Notes under the pieces: model-generated
What the model was told of the DNA's origin: nothing
What the model saw: only the letters and a program-made list of their open reading frames with translations
Databases searched by the model: none
Made by a program: the position numbers and the translations under genes
DNA from: CAYVSY01 sp964454255
GTDB lineage: Bacteria > Bacillota_I > Bacilli_A > RF39 > UBA660
NCBI GenBank assembly: GCA_964454255.1
Contig: CAYVSY010000002.1
Span: 1 to 44,206 of the forward strand
DNA length: 44,206 nt
Direction: 5' to 3'
Shown here: piece by piece, positions 18,316 through 27,058 of the stretch
Numbering within the stretch: position 1 is the stretch's first letter
Layout of the letters: every line of letters starts with the position of its first letter

Positions 18316-18957
18316 TTATTTCCTCCATTTTACTGTTCCATATATTGAATTTATAGAATATACTATCCACATAATAAGTATATTAATGTTCATTGTATTT
18401 CTTTGAACTAATATTATCCAAAATATAACATTGGCAATATTACAGACATTCCATATTAGCCATTGTTCTTTATATTTTTTTGTCATGAGATATATTCCTA
18501 ATATTCCTAATATACTAGTTATATAATCAAAATATTGAATATTTTTCTCTTGACTTATTATTATGAATACAATTATGATAGCCATTACAAATGTAAATAA
18601 GTATAATCCTATTTTAATTATTTTGGAAAGTTCAAATGTTTTTGTTTCTCTTATTTTCTTCCAATTACGATAACCATATATCATTAGTGGTGCGCTATAT
18701 AATGCATTATATACAACATTAAAATAAAGTTTTTGGGTATACATTATGTAGGCATATAATAAAACATTGATTATTCCAAATATATATGCTTCTTTTTTCA
18801 TTTTGCCAATTAAAAATACATATATAACACCGGCAATACTGGTTATTATGGAAAGTAATTCGGTATCACAAATAACACTTGATATTGTGATGGTCAATAT
18901 TCCTAAAGTAATAAATATAATTTCATAAATATTAAATTTGCTTTTAATTTTAGTCAT
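18316..18957 (-). CDS. pnuC: Nicotinamide riboside transporter PnuC
   Basis: The 213-aa membrane protein has about seven hydrophobic segments and family blocks GVIYVFLIGKMKKEAYIFGIINVLLY, YSAPLMIYGYRNWKK and KEQWLIWNVCNIANVIFW. PnuC facilitates uptake of nicotinamide riboside for NAD synthesis; relatives carry other vitamins. The ATG at 18957 has GAGGGA before it and overlaps the end of the upstream VUT gene by 8 bases, implying coupled translation. An in-frame start at 18990 was rejected as lying deep in the upstream gene. Confidence 0.88.
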   Translation of the reverse strand: MTKIKSKFNIYEIIFITLGILTITISSVICDTELLSIITSIAGVIYVFLIGKMKKEAYIFGIINVLLYAYIMYTQKLYFNVVYNALYSAPLMIYGYRNWKKIRETKTFELSKIIKIGLYLFTFVMAIIIVFIIISQEKNIQYFDYITSILGILGIYLMTKKYKEQWLIWNVCNIANVIFWIILVQRNTMNINILIMWIVYSINSIYGTVKWRK

Positions 18958-19609
18958 ATTTATTCCCTCTATATATAACAATTGTGCCAATAATACCAGT
19001 AATGTATTTAATAATTATTCTTATGGCGATACTATTAATAATAACTTTTAAATTTAGTGTTCCGCCAAAGGCTATTACTATGAAAATGATTGTATCAAAA
19101 AATTGAGTAATTAACATTGCAACTGTATTATTTACAAATATTTTATTATTATCCATTCTTAATTTTCTATATATAGTAGTGTTAATATATATTGATATAA
19201 TAAAGGTAATTATACTGGCAATAAATATTCTTATATTACTTGCGAATAATATATTAAATGATATATTAGTATCTATATTAATAAAACTAGAATTAAATAA
19301 AGTAAATACAGTAATAATTAAAACTGATATTATTGATGCTATAATTGTTGAAATTACAATTTTTTTTATGCTTTCAGTGCCATACTTTTGAATAATTAAA
19401 TTCATGGCAATAAAAATTCCAACATATAATATTGATCCTAAAGCAACATCTATTTCTAAAATGTTAGTGGTTTTTAATGCCATAATGTTGGTTAATATAA
19501 TGGAAGATATTATCCAAAAATAAAGTCCATCTTTTTTATATTTTTTAAATAACAGTAATATTCCTGATGACATCAATAGTATTTCTAAAATTAATAATAT
19601 TATATTCAT
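18950..19609 (-). CDS. VUT-family (YhhQ/QueT-like) membrane transporter, copy 2
   Basis: The 219-aa protein has about six membrane segments. Features typical of the VUT/queuosine-precursor transporter family are KKDGLYFWIISSIILTNIMALK, GSILYVGIFIAMNLIIQKYG, RIFIASIITFIISIYINTTIYRKL and NTVAMLITQFFDTIIFIVIAFGG. Family members import preQ0/preQ1 or related bases. Its ATG overlaps the TGA of the upstream paralogue (ATGA). Conserved positions are better kept here than in copy 1. The substrate may have changed, given linkage to pnuC; inference only. Confidence 0.75.
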   Translation of the reverse strand: MNIILLILEILLMSSGILLLFKKYKKDGLYFWIISSIILTNIMALKTTNILEIDVALGSILYVGIFIAMNLIIQKYGTESIKKIVISTIIASIISVLIITVFTLFNSSFINIDTNISFNILFASNIRIFIASIITFIISIYINTTIYRKLRMDNNKIFVNNTVAMLITQFFDTIIFIVIAFGGTLNLKVIINSIAIRIIIKYITGIIGTIVIYRGNKYD

Positions 19610-20271
19610 TCTTTCACCTTCTTTTTTACTGTGAGATATGACATAAAAAGAGTGCCAATCATTGATATTATTAACTTTAAAAAATAATTAGTAAATATAA
19701 TGATTATTATTGTTTTAATATCAATGTTATTTATTAATGAGAATGATATTAATATTGTATCAATAAGTCCTAATAAGATTAAAGTCATCATATTTGATAT
19801 TATTAAAGATTTATATTCTTTTTTTAACAATTCATATGATTTTATAGAAAAATATAATGACAAATATAATATTATAGGGTAACTTAAGTATAAAATATAA
19901 TTTTTAATAAATACATTATATAAATTAATTGAAATATTATCATTCATAGATGGGGAGTAGCTTATAGATATAAATAAAAAAATAGTTGTCATTATTGAAC
20001 TTATTAGAGATATTACGCATCCCTTTTTGGCGTCTTTTATACTATAATTTTCTATTAAAAGAAAAACAGATATAAAAATCGTTATATATATTGGAATTGA
20101 CGCTATCATTGGATAATTAAAAATATTAATTATTTTAAATGAAGATATATATGAAATAATACTAGCAATGATTATCCATAAATAAAGACCTTCTTTATTT
20201 AAAAATTTATTAAATAAATATAAACTACTAAATGAAATAATAATTATCAAAATAAACAATAATGCGTTCAT
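19606..20271 (-). CDS. VUT-family (YhhQ-like) membrane transporter, copy 1, divergent
   Basis: The 221-aa paralogue of the next gene has the same layout (KEGLYLWIIIASIISYISSFKI, YITIFISVFLLIENYS, SNMMTLILLGLIDTILISF), but several conserved family residues are replaced: the Asp/Glu around the third segment and the Gln before the Asp-Thr pair. It is first in the operon copy1-copy2-pnuC-regulator. The ATG at 20271 follows AAGG by 8 bases; a GTG at 20280 would overlap the ribosome-binding site. Two non-identical copies could form a heterodimer or have split substrates; neither is shown. Confidence 0.65.
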   Translation of the reverse strand: MNALLFILIIIISFSSLYLFNKFLNKEGLYLWIIIASIISYISSFKIINIFNYPMIASIPIYITIFISVFLLIENYSIKDAKKGCVISLISSIMTTIFLFISISYSPSMNDNISINLYNVFIKNYILYLSYPIILYLSLYFSIKSYELLKKEYKSLIISNMMTLILLGLIDTILISFSLINNIDIKTIIIIIFTNYFLKLIISMIGTLFMSYLTVKKKVKE

Positions 20272-20300
20272 TGTTTTCACCTTCTTATTCTAGTATTAAT

Positions 20301-20327
20301 ATTATATCATAAAATTTTAAGATACAA
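20301..20327 (-). promoter_or_regulatory. Promoter of the VUT-pnuC-regulator operon
   Basis: On the minus strand TTGTAT (20322-20327), 15-base spacer, TATAAT (20301-20306). The leader to the ATG is only about 20 bases, leaving no room for a preQ1 or NAD riboswitch. Confidence 0.5.
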
Positions 20328-20367
20328 ATAAAAAAGCAACATTTTATATTAAAAATGTTACTTTTTA
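20326..20367 (-). terminator. Terminator of the holin-like gene pair
   Basis: On the minus strand AAAAAGTAACATTTT and its near-perfect complement AAAATGTTGCTTTTT form a long hairpin ending in a T-run, starting at the stop codon of the upstream gene. It separates the pair from the VUT operon. Confidence 0.7.
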
Positions 20368-20709
20368 TCGCTTTATGTAATTTTCTACGGGAACTTCTAT
20401 AATGTTTTTTAATGACTTTGGAGTATAATTAATTATATTTTGTTTTTTCATAATTTCATATATAGTTGGTGCTCCTATAAAACTAAACAAACTTACCCAA
20501 ATAGCTGTTGTAATGTCAATTTTATAAAAAGTTAAAACAAAAGGAATACCTAAACTAAATGATAAAATTAAATTAACCAATAAAATTTGAAAATCATTTT
20601 TTAATATTTTGGTATTTTTTATTTTTTGAATAGATGCCATTACAATAATACTTAAGGTTACGGATATTGTTAAGGTAGTTATTAAGAGATCACTTACTAA
20701 TATGTCCAT
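20365..20709 (-). CDS. Small holin-like membrane protein
   Basis: The 114-aa protein has three hydrophobic segments, a basic stretch after the first and the ending AIWVSLFSFIGAPTIYEIMKK. This resembles r1t-type phage holins and related small membrane proteins of Firmicutes phages. It starts two bases after the stop of its partner with GAGGAGG as ribosome-binding site. No endolysin or other phage genes adjoin it. Holin function is inferred from architecture and from the partner gene; it could be a domesticated remnant or an unrelated membrane protein. Confidence 0.5.
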   Translation of the reverse strand: MDILVSDLLITTLTISVTLSIIVMASIQKIKNTKILKNDFQILLVNLILSFSLGIPFVLTFYKIDITTAIWVSLFSFIGAPTIYEIMKKQNIINYTPKSLKNIIEVPVENYIKR

Positions 20710-20711
20710 TT

Positions 20712-21029
20712 TTATGCCTCCTCACATTTTTCCTTTAATGGAATACTATTTATATTAATTATTAGATTATCTACAATGTCATTTCCTCCAAGTTTTTTAT
20801 ATTCACGATATAATTCTAATATTATTTCTTTTTCTTCTATGGTAATGCAATTTTTATTTATTATAGAAAAATATTTTTCTATAATAAAATTTTTAATTAG
20901 TAATAGAATTGATAATCTATTAATTTCAACTGTTTTTAAGACTGTTTTAATTTTTTTATAATAATATAATAATAGAGCGGATATAATCGCAATAAAGCTC
21001 TCAATAAAGTATTTTAAAATTATTTCCAT
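20712..21029 (-). CDS. Phage-type small membrane protein found next to holins
   Basis: The 105-aa protein has one N-terminal membrane segment and a cytoplasmic part reading LLLIKNFIIEKYFSIINKN, then ELYREYKKLGGNDIVDNLI. This matches the common pattern LLR-N-I-x-x-Y, then LY-x-x-Y-x-x-LGGNG, of small proteins encoded before holins in Firmicutes prophages. The ATG at 21029 follows AGGAAGTG; an earlier in-frame start at 21062 has no such site. Function of this family is not established. Confidence 0.55.
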   Translation of the reverse strand: MEIILKYFIESFIAIISALLLYYYKKIKTVLKTVEINRLSILLLIKNFIIEKYFSIINKNCITIEEKEIILELYREYKKLGGNDIVDNLIININSIPLKEKCEEA

Positions 21030-21098
21030 GTTTTCACTTCCTAATATTGTATATGCAGGCAAGAAAAAAAGATATATTTAATTAATACAGGAATAATT

Positions 21099-24000
21099 TT
21101 ATTCTAATCCTTTATAATAATTATATCTTTTAATAGCCCATTCTTTTTGTGCTTCTAATAGTTTTTTATCTTTAGTGTTTATGTATCTATTTTGTGTTTT
21201 TAGAAAACTATCATACAGAGTAAAATCAATATCTTTAGAATCCATTGTAAATTTTAAATCTTTAGGATTATATCTGAAAATGGGAAAATATCCAGATTTG
21301 GTAGCTAAATAAGAATTTTCTAAACTTTCTTCCATACCATTTTTAATGCCGTGATTTATACATGGTGAATAAGCAATAATAATTGATGGACCATCATGTT
21401 CCTTGGCTTCTTTTAAGACTTTAAGATATTGTTCTTTATTATATCCGATGTTAACGGTGGCAACATAAGCATTAGGATAACACATGGCCATTCTAGCTAG
21501 ATCTTTTTTAAAATTTTGCTTTCCGTTTGATGTAAATTTTGATATAGAGCCAATATTAGATGATTTAGATGATTGACCGCCTGTGTTTGAATATACCTCA
21601 GTATCTAATATTAACATATTAATGTTATAGTTTGTTGATAAAACATGATCTAATCCATCAAAACCAATATCATAGGCAAAACCATCACCACCGATAATGA
21701 ATACATCTTTTGGTAATATATATTCTTTATATGTATTAAGAAATGGATATTTTCTATAATCTAGACTTTCATATACCTTTTTACAAATATTAAAATCATT
21801 TTTATTATTTAACCATAATTTAAATAATGTTTTATGTTCTTTTTCGGCCTCTTTTATTGTTAGTTGCATATATTTTTCGATTGATGTTCTAATATTATTA
21901 AAACCAACATACATTCCTAATCCATATTCAGCGTTATCTTCAAATAGTGAACTTGCCCAAGCAGTTTTATATGGCATTGATGGGACAGAACCACCATAAA
22001 TAGAGGAACAACCCGTAGCGTTAGCGATCACTAATGTATTATTAAATATTTGAGTTAAGTTTTTAATGTAGGCTGTTTCGCCACATCCGGCACATGCTCC
22101 ACTAAATTCGAAATTAGGCATGGTAAATTGAGAAAATTTAACATTAGGAATATTAGGACTTAATTTATTTAAGTTATCTTCAGTTAAATAATCAAAAATA
22201 TCTTGATTATGTTTTTCTTCATCATATGGTGTCATCTCCAGAGCTTTTTCATTTTTCTTTCCTGGGCATGCTTTAACACATAAACCACATCCAGTGCAAT
22301 CTTTATATGATATTGCGATAGCATAATCGGTTTCTTTCGGCATAATAGCTGGAATTGTTTCAACATCAATAGAATTGGTTAAAAATGGTCGTATAACGCT
22401 ATGTGGGCATACAAATGAACATTGATTACATTGAATACAGTTTTCTTTTTTCCAAGCAGGAACAATCTGACTAATGTTTCTTTTTTCTAAAATCGTTGTT
22501 CCTCCAGTAAATATACCATTTTTTTTATCAATAAAAGAACTTACAGGTAATGTATCTCCCTTTAAATTGTTTATTGTCTCTTCAAATGTTAAATCATTAT
22601 GGACATCATATGATAGATTTAACCAACTTTTTTGAACTTGTTGTTTTTTCAAATGTTTAAGTGATATATCAATAATTTTATTGTTGATATCTAAAACTTT
22701 TTTTCCTTTATTTTTGAATCTAATTTCATTTTGTTTTTTCATAATTGATTGAACTTTATACATATTGATAACATCAATTAATTTAAAAATACATATTTCT
22801 AAACAAGTATTTATTTTGTTTTTAAGTCCTAATTCATTGACAATTTTATAAGCATCAATGGTATATAGATTAATATTTTTTTTAGCTAATAGATATAAAA
22901 CTTTATTAGGTAATGATTTTATCAGTTCATCATACGAAAGATTAGTATTTAAAAGTAATGTTCCATTTTCTTTTATATTATCTAATATATCATATTTATA
23001 CATATAATTATCTTTACTTACAACAATTAATGTAGGATTTTCAACATAATATGTTGATTTAATTTCATTTTTTGAAATTCTAATATGACTTTTAGTAACG
23101 CCACCTGATTTTTTAGAATCATATTGAAAATATCCTTGAACATATTTTAAAGTATTATCTCCAATGATTTTAATTAAATCTTTTGAGGTAGAAACCATTC
23201 CATCTGATCCATATCCATAGAAAAGAAATTCTTGTTGTTTTGATTTAAATGAATAATTTTTATTTGTTGTTAAACTAAGATTAGTAACATCATCATTAAT
23301 ACCTATTGTCCAATTGTTAAAAAGTTTGTCATTTTCTAAATATTCAAAAATAGTGTAAATATCTTGCGGATTAACATTTTTACTTGATAATCCATATCGT
23401 CCACCATAGATTTTAATATTATAATCCTTTAAAGCATTAACAATATCTAAATATAATGGTTCACCATTAGAACCGGGTTCCTTTGTTCTATCTAAAACAG
23501 CTATTTTTTCAACTGTTTTAGGTATTTCTTTTAATAAATATTTTGAACTAAATGGTCTATATAAATGAACTTCAATTAAACCAAAATTTTTTCCTTCATG
23601 ATTTAAATAAGTAATTTGTTCTTTTATTGTTTCACAAACTGACCCCATCGCTACAATTATATTGGTAGCGGTTTTAGAACCATAATAATTAAAAGGTTTA
23701 TAATTTGATTCGTATAAAAGGTTTATATCTTTCATATAATTGTTAACAATTTCAACAGCATTATCATAATCTTTATTACGGGACTCAGTGTGTTGAAAAT
23801 AGATATCATCATTTTCGGCTGTTCCTCTTGTATTAGGATGATTAGGATTTAAAGCGTTTTCTTTTAATTTTTTCAAACTATCTTTATCTATTAATTTTTT
23901 AATTTCTAATTCGTTAATAAGTTTAATTTTTTGTATTTCATGACTTGTTCTAAAACCATCAAAAAAATGAATAAATGGTAAATGAGATTTTATAGCTGAC

Positions 24001-24470
24001 AAATGGGCTATATTAGATAAAATATAAGCATCTTGAACAGAGGATGAGGCTAATAAACATACACCAGTTTGTCTTGTAGCATAAATGTCTTGATGATCAC
24101 CAAATATACTAAGAGAATGAGTTGATAAACTTCGAGCGGCTACATGAATAACGGCTGGAAGCATTTCTCCAGATAATTTATATAGGGAAGGAATCATTAA
24201 TAGTAATCCTTGACTAGCAGTAAAAGTTGATGCTAAAACGCCTGTTTGAAGTGCACCATGAACTAAGGCTATAGCACCTTTTTCTGATTGCATTTCTACT
24301 ATCTCAACGGATTTGTTAAAATAATTCAATTTACCATCATTAGACCATTCATCTATATGTTCAGCTATTGGTGATGCTGGTGTAATAGGATATATTCCAC
24401 ATACTTCACTAAAATTATAACTTGATAACGCTACGGCTTCATTTGCGTCTAAGGTTTTAAATTTATCCAT
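21099..24470 (-). CDS. nifJ: Pyruvate:ferredoxin (flavodoxin) oxidoreductase
   Basis: The 1123-aa single-chain enzyme converts pyruvate and CoA to acetyl-CoA, CO2 and reduced ferredoxin. It starts with the substrate domain (CGIYPITPASPIAEHIDEW), then the gamma-type and CoA domains (GRYGLSSKNV, FYGYGSDGMV). Two 4Fe-4S motifs follow (CIQCNQCSFVCPHS and CTGCGLCVKACPG). The thiamine diphosphate domain is last (GACAGCGETAYIK, GGDGFAYDIGFDGLDHVL, EVYSNTGGQ). Slightly shorter than the usual 1170-1200 aa but all cofactor motifs are present. This marks an anaerobic or fermentative lifestyle. It is transcribed alone. Confidence 0.97.
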   Translation of the reverse strand: MDKFKTLDANEAVALSSYNFSEVCGIYPITPASPIAEHIDEWSNDGKLNYFNKSVEIVEMQSEKGAIALVHGALQTGVLASTFTASQGLLLMIPSLYKLSGEMLPAVIHVAARSLSTHSLSIFGDHQDIYATRQTGVCLLASSSVQDAYILSNIAHLSAIKSHLPFIHFFDGFRTSHEIQKIKLINELEIKKLIDKDSLKKLKENALNPNHPNTRGTAENDDIYFQHTESRNKDYDNAVEIVNNYMKDINLLYESNYKPFNYYGSKTATNIIVAMGSVCETIKEQITYLNHEGKNFGLIEVHLYRPFSSKYLLKEIPKTVEKIAVLDRTKEPGSNGEPLYLDIVNALKDYNIKIYGGRYGLSSKNVNPQDIYTIFEYLENDKLFNNWTIGINDDVTNLSLTTNKNYSFKSKQQEFLFYGYGSDGMVSTSKDLIKIIGDNTLKYVQGYFQYDSKKSGGVTKSHIRISKNEIKSTYYVENPTLIVVSKDNYMYKYDILDNIKENGTLLLNTNLSYDELIKSLPNKVLYLLAKKNINLYTIDAYKIVNELGLKNKINTCLEICIFKLIDVINMYKVQSIMKKQNEIRFKNKGKKVLDINNKIIDISLKHLKKQQVQKSWLNLSYDVHNDLTFEETINNLKGDTLPVSSFIDKKNGIFTGGTTILEKRNISQIVPAWKKENCIQCNQCSFVCPHSVIRPFLTNSIDVETIPAIMPKETDYAIAISYKDCTGCGLCVKACPGKKNEKALEMTPYDEEKHNQDIFDYLTEDNLNKLSPNIPNVKFSQFTMPNFEFSGACAGCGETAYIKNLTQIFNNTLVIANATGCSSIYGGSVPSMPYKTAWASSLFEDNAEYGLGMYVGFNNIRTSIEKYMQLTIKEAEKEHKTLFKLWLNNKNDFNICKKVYESLDYRKYPFLNTYKEYILPKDVFIIGGDGFAYDIGFDGLDHVLSTNYNINMLILDTEVYSNTGGQSSKSSNIGSISKFTSNGKQNFKKDLARMAMCYPNAYVATVNIGYNKEQYLKVLKEAKEHDGPSIIIAYSPCINHGIKNGMEESLENSYLATKSGYFPIFRYNPKDLKFTMDSKDIDFTLYDSFLKTQNRYINTKDKKLLEAQKEWAIKRYNYYKGLE

Positions 24471-24557
24471 AATCCACCACTTTCTATTTATATATATTAT
24501 ATTTTAACATATTTATTCAATTCTTACAATTTAAATCATATATTTAATTGGTGAAAT

Positions 24558-25754
24558 ATGAAAAAAATAATTATTATTGGTGCTGGTCATGGTGGTTTAT
24601 TAACTGGTTTTTTGTTATCTAAAAGTGGATATGATGTTAGTGTTTATGAGAAAAAGAAAAGAAGCCAACTAGGATATAATTTTATTGATTCATTTAATAT
24701 TAAATGTTTTTTAGATTGTGGTTTAAAACTGCCTAAAAAAATATTTTCTTCAATAAATATTATGTTTTTTAATAATAATATGTTTTATAAAATTATGAAA
24801 AAAAATAGTAATGTTGTTAGAATGCATCGAAAAGATATTTACGAATGGTTAATTAGTGAATGTAATAGAGTAGGTGTAAAAATTTTTTATTCAAAAAAAG
24901 TTAATAATATTATTAAGGATGGGAATAAAGTAATTGGAATTAGTTGTGAGAATAAAACAATATATGGTGATTTAATTATTGATTCATCAGGATTTAATAA
25001 TTTAAATATTATTGAAAATAATATTGATTCTAATGATATTTTTAATGTTTTTAGATATGTGTATAAAAGTTCTAGTATTAACGAATATAATGTTTATTTA
25101 AAACCAAATAATATAAAAGGAATATCATGGTTTTTGTCTGATAATAATTATATTGATATTTTAATTGGATGTTTTGGAAACATTCCAAATATTTTTAATC
25201 AAATTAATTATTTAAATGCTAGGAATAATTTAAAAAAAATAAAAGTTAATAAAGATAATATATATTATATTCCAGTTCGAGAGCCTTTAAGTTCAATTGT
25301 TTATAATAATTATGTTTTAATTGGTGATAAAGCCTGCATGATAGAACCTCTTAGTGGATCAGGATTATCAATATGCGCAATAGCATCTAAAATATTGTAT
25401 GAAACGATTATTAAATGTAAAAATTATAGTATTGATGAATTATATAATTATAATTATAATTATTTTAAAAAAATAGGAATAAAATTAGCAAAATTAGGAT
25501 TGTATAAATATTATTTATTAAATATTAATCAAAAACAATTAATAAACATTTTTAAATTAATAAATAAAAATAATATTAAATATGGAGTTAATTTATTATT
25601 TGATTTTAAATTTTTAAGAAATAGTATTAAGTTAGGATATAGGTATATATATTTAAATTATTTATTTTTAATAATGCCTAAAAAATATAATGAAAAATGG
25701 ATAAATAAATATAATAGATTTTTTGATAAAATAAAAAAAGAAACTTTTAATTAG
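24558..25754 (+). CDS. FAD-dependent oxidoreductase, geranylgeranyl reductase-like
   Basis: The 398-aa flavoprotein begins with a dinucleotide-binding fold (IIIGAGHGGLLTGFLLSKSGYDVSVYEKK). It has the late FAD motif VLIGDKACMIEPLSGSGLSICAIASKIL, as in geranylgeranyl reductase, halogenase and related group A flavin oxidoreductases. The C-terminal 100 residues are rich in Lys, Tyr and Ile and not recognisable. Substrate unknown. It is divergent from nifJ and convergent with murC, with an 8-base overlap of the 3' ends (25747-25754). Confidence 0.75.
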   Translation: MKKIIIIGAGHGGLLTGFLLSKSGYDVSVYEKKKRSQLGYNFIDSFNIKCFLDCGLKLPKKIFSSINIMFFNNNMFYKIMKKNSNVVRMHRKDIYEWLISECNRVGVKIFYSKKVNNIIKDGNKVIGISCENKTIYGDLIIDSSGFNNLNIIENNIDSNDIFNVFRYVYKSSSINEYNVYLKPNNIKGISWFLSDNNYIDILIGCFGNIPNIFNQINYLNARNNLKKIKVNKDNIYYIPVREPLSSIVYNNYVLIGDKACMIEPLSGSGLSICAIASKILYETIIKCKNYSIDELYNYNYNYFKKIGIKLAKLGLYKYYLLNINQKQLINIFKLINKNNIKYGVNLLFDFKFLRNSIKLGYRYIYLNYLFLIMPKKYNEKWINKYNRFFDKIKKETFN

Positions 25755-27057
25755 TTTCTTTAAGCTTTTTTTCTAACTTTTCTTCTAAAATATAAATGTT
25801 TTGACAACTCATAAATAATAAGACATCATTTTTATATTTTAATAATTCTGTTTCATCATTTAAAGTAATTAGTTTACCATTATTTAATTTTTCTAGTATT
25901 AAATTTGATGAAATATTAGGAAAATCGTTTTGTTTTTCTCTACCTTTTGGAATTTCTAAAATGTATTGAACATCAACTTCATTTAAAGCATCTGCAAATT
26001 CATTATAAAATTCTTTAACTCTAGAATATGTATTTGGCAAAAATAATGCAATTATTTTTTTATCTTTATATTTTTCTTTGGCTGATGCAATTGTTGCTTG
26101 AATTTCAGTAGGATGATGGGCATAATCATCAATAATTATAGTATTATTAACTATTTTTTCGGAAAATCTTCTTTTTGCTCCAGTAAAAGATTTAATGTTA
26201 TTAATTATATCTTCTTTTTTAATGTTTAATGAATAACTTGTTCCAATAACAGCTAAAGAATCCAATATCATGTGTTTTCCAAAAAAAGGAAGATAAAAAG
26301 TCCCATAAAAATCAGTTTTTATATAAACATCAAAGATAGTATAATTGTTATCAGTTCTAATATTTTTAGCAATTATATCATTATTATCATTAAAACCATA
26401 ATATAGTTTTTTAATGTTAATGTTTAAACTTCTAATATATTTATCATCACCACATATAATGGCTTTTTCTTTGGTGTTGTTTATTAGTGATTGATAAGCA
26501 TCAATCATGTCATTAATATCTTTATAGTAATCAACATGATCAAGTTCAATGTTGGTGATTATTGAATATGTTGGATCGTAAGCTAAAAAATGGCGACGAT
26601 ATTCACAAGCTTCAACTATAAAATGGTTGGAATTTTTATTTGCAAATCCAGTTCCATCACCAATTAAATAATTAGTTCCGATAGTATTTATTAAAACATG
26701 AGATAGCATGGAACTTGTTGTTGTTTTTCCATGGCAACCACTAACGCAAATTGTTTTTAGTTGTTTAGTTAATTCTCCTACAGCTTCATTGTATTTTAGT
26801 GTCTTTAAATTTTTATCCATACATCTTTTTAATTCTGGATGTTCACTTGTGAAGGCAGCACTATATATGACAATTTCATCTGTTAAGTTATATGTATTGT
26901 CATTAAAAATTTTTATGTTTCTTAATTTTAATTCGTCTTCTGTCCATTTATGTTCTTTATAGTCGTCGTATCCTATAATTTTGTTTCCTAAATCGTAAAG
27001 AATTGTCGCTAATGAACTCATTCCAGTTCCTTTAATACCGATAAAATAGTATTTCAT
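25747..27057 (-). CDS. murC: UDP-N-acetylmuramate--L-alanine ligase
   Basis: The 436-aa protein starts MKYYFIGIKGTGMSSLA, the MurC nucleotide-sugar domain. The ATP loop CVSGCHGKTTTSSML, TNIELDHVDYY, GAKRRFSEK, the DDYAHHPTEI signature of MurC and ALFLPNTYSRV follow. MurC adds L-Ala to UDP-MurNAc. The ATG at 27057 comes one base after the asnS stop, so the two are cotranscribed; longer in-frame starts lie inside asnS. Distant from murE and the murF-like gene in this window but of the same pathway. Confidence 0.95.
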   Translation of the reverse strand: MKYYFIGIKGTGMSSLATILYDLGNKIIGYDDYKEHKWTEDELKLRNIKIFNDNTYNLTDEIVIYSAAFTSEHPELKRCMDKNLKTLKYNEAVGELTKQLKTICVSGCHGKTTTSSMLSHVLINTIGTNYLIGDGTGFANKNSNHFIVEACEYRRHFLAYDPTYSIITNIELDHVDYYKDINDMIDAYQSLINNTKEKAIICGDDKYIRSLNINIKKLYYGFNDNNDIIAKNIRTDNNYTIFDVYIKTDFYGTFYLPFFGKHMILDSLAVIGTSYSLNIKKEDIINNIKSFTGAKRRFSEKIVNNTIIIDDYAHHPTEIQATIASAKEKYKDKKIIALFLPNTYSRVKEFYNEFADALNEVDVQYILEIPKGREKQNDFPNISSNLILEKLNNGKLITLNDETELLKYKNDVLLFMSCQNIYILEEKLEKKLKETN

Positions 27058-27058
27058 A

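Noticed and set aside
20272..20364. preQ1 or NAD riboswitch before the VUT-pnuC operon
   Set aside because: The -10 lies about 29 bases from the ATG, and the rest of the gap is the terminator of the upstream pair.
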